This document shows, piece by piece, positions 26,447 through 34,925 of a stretch of 53,632 nucleotides of DNA. This stretch comes from Bacteroidales bacterium (GTDB lineage Bacteria; Bacteroidota; Bacteroidia; Bacteroidales; JAADJA01). The stretch is from assembly GCA_020438105.1 (NCBI GenBank), contig JAGQVE010000018.1:1-53632 (forward strand), in the 5' to 3' direction. Both the position numbers and the translations under genes were made by a program. The first letter of the stretch is position 1. The number at the start of each line of letters is the position of its first letter. The notes beneath the pieces were generated by a model. That model was not told the DNA's origin and did not search any database. It worked only from the letters and a program-made list of their open reading frames with translations.

Positions 26447-28381
26447 TCACTTGCTAACCACCACCCGTATCACAAATACTTTATCCTTGTTCAGGAATTT
26501 CAGGAAATAAAGATCCGGCTTGAAGGCATTGAGGTCGATTGTTTGGTTTTGCTCAGATACAGTTCCGGTTAAAACTGATTTCCCAATGGTATTTAACATT
26601 TCAAAATCCCAGCCTTCAGCATTTACTATAAAAATCCGCTCTTTTGCAGGGTTCGGGAAAATTGAAATTTCTTGTAAGTTTTTTTCTATGTTTCGGGTTT
26701 CTATATCAGCAATCACTGTCCAAATTGAAATATTCCCTCCCGGACTCAATATGGTGTAAATCACCGGTTCAGTAAAATCATTGGGTATTACACCCGGTTC
26801 CTGAAGTTCGCCATTTACAGAAATGTTGATATACCCGCCAGTGAGTGTGTAGGAGGCAACTAAACTTTGAAGATTGGTCCCGCCGGGCAGGTGCAGACTG
26901 ATTGTGTCATTGGAAAATTCACCGATAACATCAAATGGCAGACTCGGGTTGAATCCAGCCTCAAAGCTAAAGGAGCTGAATTGTGTAGTTGGAAAAACCG
27001 TAACTTTTGTGGAATCCAGGCCTGTTTCTCCAAAAAGATCACTATAGGTTACATAATAGGTGGTGGTCGTATCGGGTGCTACCGTGATGCTATCCGTTGT
27101 AAATCCGCCTGGTTCCCAATAATATGTATAAGGTGGGTAACCATTAAAAACCTGTACCCACAAATCGACTTCACAACCCTGACAGGTAATCGTGGGCGGA
27201 CTGATAATATCCACCAGTTCAATGTAATCCTCAATGATCAAACTGATGGTATCAATTCCGAAAAATAACCCATTCAAAGTTCCGGGCAAGATCCACACTG
27301 TTTCTCCTCCTTCGGTTATTTGATCGAAATAAGGGGCAATGGTAATAACCGCTGAATCAATCCCTGCTTCAAATACAATGTTGTCATTTATCCATTCATA
27401 ATCAATACCATTTACCGCTGTACCCCCAATTTCAAGATCAAGTGTCACGTTCGTACCAAACGGTTCCGCAAGCCTGAAAATAATATTGGCATTTACATGC
27501 CCTTCAACCATATTTTCGGTTAGTCCGGGAGGATCGAGCAAAACCTCAAATGAAAGGGGAGGATTAGTAACCCTAAAACCGCTATCTTCAATGAATATAC
27601 CACTGTCAACTACCCCGTCACCGGCATCTGCCACACCAAGTTTTACATGGTAAGTTTCCAGGGGGACAACAAGAATAAATGCAGTAAGAACTGTTGTTAA
27701 ACCATCGAATTGTAGGGTAAGTCCATTCGAATTGTCTTGAAAATACTGGCAATTTGTACAGGGGCCGGTAGGAACTACCCCACAGGGAGCACTTCCGTTG
27801 TTTATTGTGTTACAATTAACAGGCATATTAACGGTTCCGGGAACAATGCCAATGTTTTTATCGGAATAATATCCGCCAGCAGGATTCGGACCTGTTATAA
27901 AAATCCCAATAACATCACTAAAGGGAGTTGTCCAATCATTGTATTCCTCTGAACCAAAAACATAATTGACAACCAGGGTATCTCCGTTTGGAATAAAATC
28001 GAATTCAAGCACCGCAGCATCGTAAGTGGTTGAGGTGGTTATGGCATTTAAAGATGGGTGTCCTGGCATTCCGTTGTTGGCACTCGCACTGCAGCTGTTG
28101 TTGGGTCCGGGTAAATTAGAACCGATTCCGGAAGTGAGAAATATACCATTGTTTATCCCAAGGATGGTTGAATCACCATTTGCAAATGTGCCGCGAGCAT
28201 GAGCAGCTCCCTGAAAAGTGATGTTGTCATATACAATGCCCGGCCCGACGATTTTATAAACCAAACTTTCAGGGCTTACCTGTGAGCCGGAGTTGATTGT
28301 AATTTGTGCTGAAATTTCTGAAAAAGAAAAATTCAAGAAAAACGCAACTATAATAGGTACGAGGCTGATTGGGGTTTTCAT
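26447..28381 (-). CDS. Choice-of-anchor L secreted protein, paralogue 2, T9SS cargo
   Basis: A 644-residue paralogue with signal peptide ending in FSEISAQ. The choice-of-anchor L domain shows NNGIFLTSGIG, TTSTTYDAAVLEFDF, NYVFGSEEYNDW, GIFITGPNPAGG and LETYHVKLGVADAGDGVVDSG. The typical acidic loop DAGD is intact. A Calx-beta-like domain (MVEGHVNANIIFRL), an Ig/PKD-like domain (GYPPYTYYWEPGG) and the T9SS sorting domain (FPNPAKERIFIV to VVVSK) follow. Its N-terminal half is closer to paralogue 3 (YDA[AS]VLEFDF), its Calx-beta and sorting domains diverge from both, and its downstream repeat matches copy 1, a mosaic pattern. Probably a surface protein of unknown ligand. Confidence 0.85.
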   Translation of the reverse strand: MKTPISLVPIIVAFFLNFSFSEISAQITINSGSQVSPESLVYKIVGPGIVYDNITFQGAAHARGTFANGDSTILGINNGIFLTSGIGSNLPGPNNSCSASANNGMPGHPSLNAITTSTTYDAAVLEFDFIPNGDTLVVNYVFGSEEYNDWTTPFSDVIGIFITGPNPAGGYYSDKNIGIVPGTVNMPVNCNTINNGSAPCGVVPTGPCTNCQYFQDNSNGLTLQFDGLTTVLTAFILVVPLETYHVKLGVADAGDGVVDSGIFIEDSGFRVTNPPLSFEVLLDPPGLTENMVEGHVNANIIFRLAEPFGTNVTLDLEIGGTAVNGIDYEWINDNIVFEAGIDSAVITIAPYFDQITEGGETVWILPGTLNGLFFGIDTISLIIEDYIELVDIISPPTITCQGCEVDLWVQVFNGYPPYTYYWEPGGFTTDSITVAPDTTTTYYVTYSDLFGETGLDSTKVTVFPTTQFSSFSFEAGFNPSLPFDVIGEFSNDTISLHLPGGTNLQSLVASYTLTGGYINISVNGELQEPGVIPNDFTEPVIYTILSPGGNISIWTVIADIETRNIEKNLQEISIFPNPAKERIFIVNAEGWDFEMLNTIGKSVLTGTVSEQNQTIDLNAFKPDLYFLKFLNKDKVFVIRVVVSK

Positions 28382-28403
28382 GAGGTTTTGTTTTAACAGT
28401 AGA

Positions 28404-28430
28404 CAAATTTAATGAATAATTGGTTTCAAA
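28404..28430 (-). promoter_or_regulatory. Promoter of choice-of-anchor L paralogue 2
   Basis: Same layout as in paralogue 1: TTTG (28427-28430), 15 bases, TAAATTTG (28404-28411), with the start codon about 23 bases further on. Confidence 0.5.
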
Positions 28431-28436
28431 TTGTTT

Positions 28437-28525
28437 TTAACCGCAATGATCGCAAAGGTTTACGCTAAGGGCGCAAAAAATACTTGGCGAACTTCGCACC
28501 TGCTTTGCGGCCTTAGCGGTTAAAA
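28437..28525. repeat. Intergenic repeat family A, copy 3 (short form)
   Basis: TTAACCGCAATGATCGCAAA to GCCTTAGCGGTTAAA; the ends are inverses (TTAACCGC / GCGGTTAA). It lacks the central segment present in copies 1 and 2, so this is probably the basic unit. Confidence 0.75.
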
Positions 28526-28528
28526 TTC

Positions 28529-30436
28529 CTATCTCTTAATCACCAACTGTTTCACAAACACTTTATCCTCCTTCTGCAATTTCATGAAATAGACCCCTGA
28601 TTTCAAATCACTGATGTTTATTGATTGATTTTGATTTGAAATCGAACCTTCCAAAACAGTTTTGCCCACTGTATTCAGCATGGTAAATTTCCATCCATTT
28701 GCATTGTAAATCATTATTTGATCTTTGGCTGGATTAGGATATATCGAAATGTCATCCGCAGCATTTTGCGTTAAATTTGTTTCAATGTCAGCCACCACGG
28801 TCCAATGACTTGAACAACCACCCGGTGCGACAAACTCATAAACTACCGGATTGGTAAAATCATTGATGGTCCCCACTGTATCAGAGCAATCATCATTTAT
28901 AAATGTATAAGAAGGGATCAGCGCATTGAGGTTGGTTCCAGCGGGAAAAGCCACAAAAACCGAATCCCCGGTAATTTCACCATAAACATCAAAAGGCAAT
29001 CCCGGATTGTATGATTTTTCAAAATAGAAACTTTCCAATTCACAAACCGGAAAAACCGTAACCTGGATGGAATCACTCACCGAATCCTGGCACAAATCAT
29101 AAACATTTACATAATACATGGTGGAGGTATCCGGGGATACAGTAAGCGTATCGTTGTAAATGGAAAAACCTTCCCACTCGTAATTGTAAGGAGGAAAACC
29201 ATTAATCGCTGTAACGGACAGATCGACGGTTTGACCCTGGCAGATAATCGTGTTAGGTGTGGTTTGTGTAACCATATCAATGTAATCCAAAATGGTGAAT
29301 TCAACAGTATCGTAGTGGACGTTACAGCCCAGGTCATTTTCGATGATTAGAACGATGGTTTCTTCACCTTCAATAACATCATCTTTAATTGGAACCATGT
29401 GAATAGCCACAGAATCCTGGCCTTCCTCAAAGCTGATGCAGTTATCGATCCATTCATAATCAATACCATTGATTGCAGTACCTTCAATATCAAAACAAAC
29501 GGTGACGGGTGCATAAGCCGAACTTGAAAGCCTGAAAATTAAGTCTGCCTCCACACAACCCTCGATCAAATCGTCGGAAACACCTTGTGGAAAGGGATCG
29601 GCTTCTACATCAATTTGCGGCCTTTTAAAACTGTTTTGTTCAATAAAAACGCCGGAGTCAATAATATGGTCACCGGCATCGGCAATTGCTAATTTAAGGT
29701 GGTAAGTTTCGCATGGAACCACTATTACCCAGGCAATCAGAACAGTGGTCAACCCATCATATTCAAGGGTCAATCCATTGGTGTTATCGCTATAAAACTG
29801 ACAATTTGTACAGGGACCGGACGGTATAGTGCCACAAGGAGCATTTCCGTTGTTTACATTATTAATGGTTATTGAGGAATTAAGTGTACCCGGAACGGTG
29901 GCAATATTAAAATCGGTGAAGTAACCACCAGCAGGATCAGGACCGGTAATAAAAGCCCCGAATACATCATTGAAGGTGCTTGAAACCCATTCACTGTATT
30001 GGTCCGAGCCAAACACATACTTAAACCGGATTGTATCTGTTTCGGGCACAAAATCAAATTCCAGTACGGAAGCATCGTAGGTAGTGGAGGTGGTGATACT
30101 GTTGAGCAAAGGATGCCCATTCAGTCCATTGCTGGTTCCCGATGAACAACCTACACTGGGGCCGGGGATTAAATATCCTGAACCGGAGGTTAAGAAGATA
30201 CCGTTTTCAAGCCCAAGATTCGTCGTACTTCCATTTGTAAAAGTACCACTGGCGATATTTGATCCCTGGTATTCTACATTGCTGTATTGTACACCTTCTC
30301 CAACAATTTTTTCCACCATGTCAGTTGGAGTTATGGTTTGAAGGGTTGTGATCTCAATTTGGCTGGTTGCAACGTTTACAATAAAAATAGCTGAAATTAA
30401 AAATGCACTGAAAGGAAATCCGGCCGGGGTTTTCAT
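28529..30436 (-). CDS. Choice-of-anchor L secreted protein, paralogue 3, T9SS cargo
   Basis: A 635-residue paralogue with signal peptide ending VNVATSQ. The choice-of-anchor L domain has NGIFLTSGSG, YDASVLEFDFV, KYVFGSDQYSEW (the usual FGSEEY is changed), AFITGPDPAGG and CETYHLKLAIADAGDHIIDSG. A Calx-beta-like domain (LIEGCVEADLIFRL, ISFEEGQDSVA), an Ig/PKD-like domain (GFPPYNYEWEG) and a T9SS sorting domain (IYPNPAKDQIMI to QLVIKR) follow. It is the first of the three in transcription order, each with its own promoter. The adenylate cyclase gene lies upstream on the same strand, separated by repeat copy 4. Confidence 0.85.
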   Translation of the reverse strand: MKTPAGFPFSAFLISAIFIVNVATSQIEITTLQTITPTDMVEKIVGEGVQYSNVEYQGSNIASGTFTNGSTTNLGLENGIFLTSGSGYLIPGPSVGCSSGTSNGLNGHPLLNSITTSTTYDASVLEFDFVPETDTIRFKYVFGSDQYSEWVSSTFNDVFGAFITGPDPAGGYFTDFNIATVPGTLNSSITINNVNNGNAPCGTIPSGPCTNCQFYSDNTNGLTLEYDGLTTVLIAWVIVVPCETYHLKLAIADAGDHIIDSGVFIEQNSFKRPQIDVEADPFPQGVSDDLIEGCVEADLIFRLSSSAYAPVTVCFDIEGTAINGIDYEWIDNCISFEEGQDSVAIHMVPIKDDVIEGEETIVLIIENDLGCNVHYDTVEFTILDYIDMVTQTTPNTIICQGQTVDLSVTAINGFPPYNYEWEGFSIYNDTLTVSPDTSTMYYVNVYDLCQDSVSDSIQVTVFPVCELESFYFEKSYNPGLPFDVYGEITGDSVFVAFPAGTNLNALIPSYTFINDDCSDTVGTINDFTNPVVYEFVAPGGCSSHWTVVADIETNLTQNAADDISIYPNPAKDQIMIYNANGWKFTMLNTVGKTVLEGSISNQNQSINISDLKSGVYFMKLQKEDKVFVKQLVIKR

Positions 30437-30458
30437 AGGGTCTTGTTTTTATGAGAGA

Positions 30459-30485
30459 CAAATTTAATGAATAAATGGTTTCAAA
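30459..30485 (-). promoter_or_regulatory. Promoter of choice-of-anchor L paralogue 3
   Basis: Third copy of the same block: TTTG (30482-30485), 15 bases, TAAATTTG (30459-30466), then a start about 23 bases on. Confidence 0.5.
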
Positions 30486-30492
30486 ATGTTTA

Positions 30493-30580
30493 TTAACCGC
30501 AGGGTTCGCAAAGGTTTATGCTAAGGGTACTTAGAATACTTAGCGAACTTCGTACCTTGAATGGCGACTTTTCGTTTTAA
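30493..30580. repeat. Intergenic repeat family A, copy 4 (degraded)
   Basis: Begins TTAACCGCAGGGTTCGCAAA and keeps AATACTTAGCGAACTTCG, but its right end has decayed. It lies between paralogue 3 and the cyclase gene. Confidence 0.65.
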
Positions 30581-30588
30581 TCATCATC

Positions 30589-32637
30589 TTACCACTCCAA
30601 AAAATACATCTGCATGCGCCCTTTGCCTTTGATTTCCATCGGTTGGCGGGGCGTAAAGGTGAATTTGTCTTTCAAAAGTGTGAAAGTCGTTTCTGAAACA
30701 TTGATGCGCATCGGTTCGGAGTTGCTCTCCATACGTGAGGTGGTGTTGATGGTATCGCCAAACACATCGTAAATGTACTTCTTCACCCCCACGATGCCAC
30801 CCACCACTTTGCCTGAGTGAATGCCGATACGAATTTGCCAGTTGATCTCTGAATTTTTATTTCTTTCTTCCAGATATTTTCGTATTTCAAGTGCTGCATT
30901 CACCATGTTTTCGGCGTGCTGTTCGTTGCGCACGGGCATACCGCTCACAGCCAGGTAGGCGTCGCCAATGGTTTTGATCCGCTCGCATTGGTTTTTTTCC
31001 ATGATGTCGTCAAAAGCAGTGAAAATATCATTCAATTCGCCAATCAACAATTTGGGTTCAAGTTGGGATGAGATGGAAGTAAATCCAACGATGTCGGAGA
31101 AATAAACCGTTACGTCCTCAAAACTTTCCGGTTCCGATTTGCCGTTTTCCTTCAACTCATTTACCACTTTCACCGGAAGTGTGTTTAAAAGAAGTTCTTC
31201 TGATTTTTCTTTTTCTGCCGCCAGCTCTTTGGTTCTTTCTTTTACCAAAATTTCGAGTTTTTCCTTTTGTCCCTCCAGGATGCGTTTTTTCTCCCTTTCC
31301 TGTTCCAGTGTTTTGGCAGAAAGAATTTTAACCTGTTCCAGTTGTTTGCTCAAATTCACATTGGTTTTGGCAAAATCGCGTGCCAGGTAAACCGACATGG
31401 AAATGGGGATGCTGAGTACTGCCAGTAAAAGTGCAAAGGCAAAAAACATTGCAAACGTCGATTCTCCATTCACACTCAAATCACCGTAGCGGATCACATA
31501 GATCAATACAATGGCAAAAAACAAAATGAAAAATAATACTCCAACCCCGATGATCCAGGCGCCATCGTATTTTTTAATCATGGCCCTGATGATCACCCGG
31601 GTAAGTTCAATCCAGATCAGGAAAACAAATGCGATATACAAAACCGCGATGTATTCAAAGTTGAAATAATACAGCAAACTTATGATAACGGCCAAACCTA
31701 TGGTGATCCAAAAGAAGAGCGGGATCTTTTTTGCGAACAGGGTGTACAGAAATCCGGTGAGCGGAATAAAAAGCAATGGAAATATGAGTGATAGTAAAAA
31801 AGAGGCCTGTGAAATAGTTTCCGGATTTTCTGTGATGTCGTTGGTAAGTGTAGTTACCAGGATTAACCCGGAAAACAGCAGCATAAAAATGCTGTAATAA
31901 AGGTTGGAGCGTTGTTTTCGGTAAAACAAAAACAGCAGGAAATGGACCATACTGAGCACAAGGAAAATGTTGAATAAAAAAACGAGCAGGTTATTGGCCC
32001 TACTTTGAACCCGGAGTGCCTGCATGGCTAAATTGTGGGGCCGCAGTTCGATGGTAAAACCCGCCTGTGCCTGCCTGTATTTTTCCAGGTTACTTTGAGC
32101 ATTTAAATTTGAATAACGAATGGCAAGCACATAATCAAGGCTGTCGCCAAAGCTGATCAGAGCGGGCAGCATTTTCGGATTCCAGGGATTGTCACTGTTT
32201 GTGGAATCTATAATATCCCCAAAATGATCAATCATTTCGCCATTGAAATAAATTTCAGAAGCACCCCACTGATCAATGAGCAGGGCAAGCGATTTATTGC
32301 GTAAAGAGGAGTCGATGCGCATGTGCAGCCTGAACCATGCACTGCCGGTAAAAGTTCCCTTCGCCAGGTGTAACATATTCAATGTAGTCGACAGGGTATC
32401 CCAATGGCTGTCATCATAGGCTGGATTTGCCCAGGTGCTGTCGTCGCCGTTTTGATAAAGCCAGTATTTATCCAGGTTAATTGTTTCTTCGGTGTGGGGC
32501 ACAAAAAAAATATTTGAATCGGGTAAAGTTGAATTTGAGGATGTCAACCCAACAAATGTTTGCGAGTCATCAGATTGTGCCTTAACAGGGAAATTCCATA
32601 TCAGGATCAGGAAAAACAGAAGTTTGAATAGTTTCAT
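30589..32637 (-). CDS. Membrane class III adenylate cyclase with 7TM sensor
   Basis: A 682-residue protein if started at 32637, where MKLFKLLFFLILIWNFPVKAQ is a signal peptide (the frame is open to 32685). Residues about 40-190 form a galactose-binding-like jelly roll (YWLYQNGDDSTWANPAYDDSHW, ending in FNGEMIDHFGDI). Seven membrane helices follow, as in 7TMR-DISM receptors, then a coiled coil rich in E and K. The C-terminal catalytic domain has metal-binding FSDIVGFT and GDAYL, the adenine-selecting K in IKTIGDAYL and D in YDVFGDTIN, and the transition-state R in NTTSRMES. ATP is thus the predicted substrate and cAMP the product. The ligand is likely periplasmic and possibly a carbohydrate, which is inference from the fold. 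Confidence 0.88.
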   Translation of the reverse strand: MKLFKLLFFLILIWNFPVKAQSDDSQTFVGLTSSNSTLPDSNIFFVPHTEETINLDKYWLYQNGDDSTWANPAYDDSHWDTLSTTLNMLHLAKGTFTGSAWFRLHMRIDSSLRNKSLALLIDQWGASEIYFNGEMIDHFGDIIDSTNSDNPWNPKMLPALISFGDSLDYVLAIRYSNLNAQSNLEKYRQAQAGFTIELRPHNLAMQALRVQSRANNLLVFLFNIFLVLSMVHFLLFLFYRKQRSNLYYSIFMLLFSGLILVTTLTNDITENPETISQASFLLSLIFPLLFIPLTGFLYTLFAKKIPLFFWITIGLAVIISLLYYFNFEYIAVLYIAFVFLIWIELTRVIIRAMIKKYDGAWIIGVGVLFFILFFAIVLIYVIRYGDLSVNGESTFAMFFAFALLLAVLSIPISMSVYLARDFAKTNVNLSKQLEQVKILSAKTLEQEREKKRILEGQKEKLEILVKERTKELAAEKEKSEELLLNTLPVKVVNELKENGKSEPESFEDVTVYFSDIVGFTSISSQLEPKLLIGELNDIFTAFDDIMEKNQCERIKTIGDAYLAVSGMPVRNEQHAENMVNAALEIRKYLEERNKNSEINWQIRIGIHSGKVVGGIVGVKKYIYDVFGDTINTTSRMESNSEPMRINVSETTFTLLKDKFTFTPRQPMEIKGKGRMQMYFLEW

Positions 32638-32798
32638 GGGGAATGTATAACGCAAATGGATTTCCAAATATAATTCAAATTTCATACACGATCTCTTCGT
32701 GTAATGGAGCAGAAAGCTTATTTATATCCTTTTAAAATTAGGGTATAGCAGTAAATTCTAAAATGATAATTTCTATTTTTATCAAAAAATTACAATCC

Positions 32799-34010
32799 AT
32801 GAAAAAAATTTTGAGTCTGGTTTTTTCAGTATTTTGTTTTTACACCCTTGTTGCCCAAAAAACGGAGCATATTGACTTAAGCAGCGAATCCGGCACATCC
32901 ATCGAGTCAGACTATTATGTAATTGATGTATACGATGAGCGCACCACGGGCGACGTAATAGGAATGATCGTTTCAGCAGATGGGAAAGGAGTGTCGAAGC
33001 TTGAGTTTCAATCCGATTTTACCGATGAATTGTATACTTTTTTTAGACACAATTACCTTGCGAATACTGATAAAGCGCCAGTAATAGTTGTGGTGAAAAA
33101 ACTTTGGATAAGCGAATCTAGCACTGAAACGGAAGCCTATTCTTTGTGTGATCTCGAGATCAGTTTTTTAACACCCCAAAAACAGCAATTTCACGAGGTG
33201 AAAATTCACAATGAGCTACCCATGGTAGGTTTCATAAAAACACATCAAATGAATGTTGTTCAGTCGTTGCAAAATGCAATGCTGGAATTGAATAAGCCCG
33301 TTGTAAGGGAGCAATATAATAGAACCTTAAGCGCCAATATCGGGCCTGATTCCAAAGCGGGATTGAAGTCGGATAAATATATTGTGGCCGATAAATACAT
33401 GCACAACGACCGAAAAGCAAGGATCGCTTTTGATCTTGGTTTTCATAATCGTTTTTATACTGTTGAACCCGGAACGGATGAGGAAATCGCAAAATATTTG
33501 AAAAGGCTAAGGAGAGGCTTAGTTGCAGGAATTGATTTGTCGATTTTTAGTGCAGAGAAAGATGCCATTGGGCTGACTGCTAATTTTGGGAAATCGCATA
33601 GTTTGCTCTCAAATGTTGTGGTGATGGATAATTACGGTAGCATATTAGCAACTGGCGACCTTGAAGAAAACGTAACAATTTATTATTTTGGACCTTCATA
33701 CTGGAATATTACTCCCCTTTCGAGAGGAGGCAGCAATTTTATTTTCGGAGTAACTCTGGGATATTATGGCTACCACAATAAGTATAGTTTTTTAAATGAG
33801 GAGACCATAAGAAATGGAGGAAGTTTTGGATTGGGATTCAACCTTGGAACTGATTTCTTCATTTCTGAGAATATCGCACTTGGCATAAAAACAGGTTTGT
33901 TAATAGGTTGGGCAAATAAATTAAGGGAAAATGGTGAAGTAATAGATTTGGATCGAAAAGAAAATCTGACTCGTGTAGATATAACGATTGGCCTCAGGTT
34001 GTACAAGTAA
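32799..34010 (+). CDS. Exported protein, probable small outer-membrane beta-barrel
   Basis: A 403-residue protein if started at 32799 (MKKILSLVFSVFCFYTLVAQ is a signal peptide; the frame is open to 32763). I do not recognise the family. Residues about 20-165 look like a periplasmic alpha/beta part (FLTPQKQQFHEVKIHNELP). The last 220 residues are rich in alternating aromatic and glycine strands (AFDLGFHNRFY, FGPSYWNIT, FIFGVTLGYYGYH, GLGFNLGTDFFIS, DITIGLRLYK) ending in a terminal aromatic pattern, as in outer-membrane barrels. The divergent neighbour is the cyclase gene. No T9SS domain. Function unknown. Confidence 0.55.
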   Translation: MKKILSLVFSVFCFYTLVAQKTEHIDLSSESGTSIESDYYVIDVYDERTTGDVIGMIVSADGKGVSKLEFQSDFTDELYTFFRHNYLANTDKAPVIVVVKKLWISESSTETEAYSLCDLEISFLTPQKQQFHEVKIHNELPMVGFIKTHQMNVVQSLQNAMLELNKPVVREQYNRTLSANIGPDSKAGLKSDKYIVADKYMHNDRKARIAFDLGFHNRFYTVEPGTDEEIAKYLKRLRRGLVAGIDLSIFSAEKDAIGLTANFGKSHSLLSNVVVMDNYGSILATGDLEENVTIYYFGPSYWNITPLSRGGSNFIFGVTLGYYGYHNKYSFLNEETIRNGGSFGLGFNLGTDFFISENIALGIKTGLLIGWANKLRENGEVIDLDRKENLTRVDITIGLRLYK

Positions 34011-34153
34011 TGATCACATTTCGGTAAAGATATGAATAGGATAATTGTTCAGTTTCCTAAAAGTTTATATGGCTAATTATTCAAATATGATCAATATCCC
34101 CAACAATTCAGCCGTTTAATTGTAGTTATAATACTAAAATTAACTTTTAAAAC

Positions 34154-34915
34154 ATGAATAAACGAATTCTTTCTTTTTCAGCTTTATTGCTTTTCTTAAC
34201 CGGGGTTTTAATTACCGGATGTAAAAAGGATGATAATAATGATGATCCGACTCCGGTTAAAAACGTGCAGTTGAATTTTGCATTTAGCCACCGGGTAGGA
34301 ACTACGCCGCTTAGCTATGATGTGATGAGTTATAACAATGACGCCGGCAACAATTACAGTGTTGTCACGCTCAAGTATTTCGTTTCTGATATACGGCTCC
34401 ATAAGGCTGATGGCTCCAGTGTTTTGATTGATGAAGCACATTATGTGGACGGCACTGATGCAAACACCATGGTATTTACGCCTGCGGCTAAAGTGCCCGA
34501 AGGCAATTACAGTTCCATCTCTTTTATTTATGGTTTGAATGAGGATAAAAATGTAACCGGAAGCTATCCTAATCCTCCGGAAAGCCTCATGGAGTGGCCC
34601 ATTCCCATGGGAGGCGGGTATCATTATATGAAGCTGGAGGGTAGGCTCGACTCAGCCGGTACCATCAAAAATTACCAGGCGCACACAGGGGCATCCATGG
34701 GTACACCTTATTACATCGAAGTGGAATTGCCATCCTCATCATTTACAGCTTCAGAGGGTAAGATCATCACCATTGGCTTGGACATCAATAAGTGGTGGAA
34801 TTCTCCGAATGTGCTCGATTTAAACGATGTGACCTCTATTATGGGAAATCCCACTATGCAACAAATCATGCATGAAAACGGAGCTGATGTGTTTTACCTT
34901 GAATCCATTGAATAA
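34154..34915 (+). CDS. MbnP-like copper-binding lipoprotein
   Basis: A 253-residue lipoprotein. The signal ends LTGVLITGCKKD with a lipobox cysteine, so it should be anchored in a membrane facing the periplasm or surface. The body resembles the MbnP family: LNFAFSHRVG, YSVVTLKYFVSDIRL, MEWPIPMGGGYHYMKLEG and ITIGLDINKWW. MbnP proteins are periplasmic copper-binding partners of the di-haem enzyme MbnH, which converts an MbnP tryptophan to kynurenine. Here the partner-like gene follows after 10 bases, so the pairing supports the call. Tryptophans in MEWP and KWW are candidates for the modified residue; this is inference. No methanobactin biosynthesis gene is in the window. Confidence 0.75.
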   Translation: MNKRILSFSALLLFLTGVLITGCKKDDNNDDPTPVKNVQLNFAFSHRVGTTPLSYDVMSYNNDAGNNYSVVTLKYFVSDIRLHKADGSSVLIDEAHYVDGTDANTMVFTPAAKVPEGNYSSISFIYGLNEDKNVTGSYPNPPESLMEWPIPMGGGYHYMKLEGRLDSAGTIKNYQAHTGASMGTPYYIEVELPSSSFTASEGKIITIGLDINKWWNSPNVLDLNDVTSIMGNPTMQQIMHENGADVFYLESIE

Positions 34916-34925
34916 CGGTTGAAAT

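Noticed and set aside
24091..30580. CRISPR array
   Set aside because: The repeats are about 90-190 bases long, separated by whole genes of about 2 kb, so no spacer structure exists.
30589..32637. Guanylate cyclase
   Set aside because: The substrate-selecting residues read as Lys and Asp, the adenine-type pair, not Glu and Cys.
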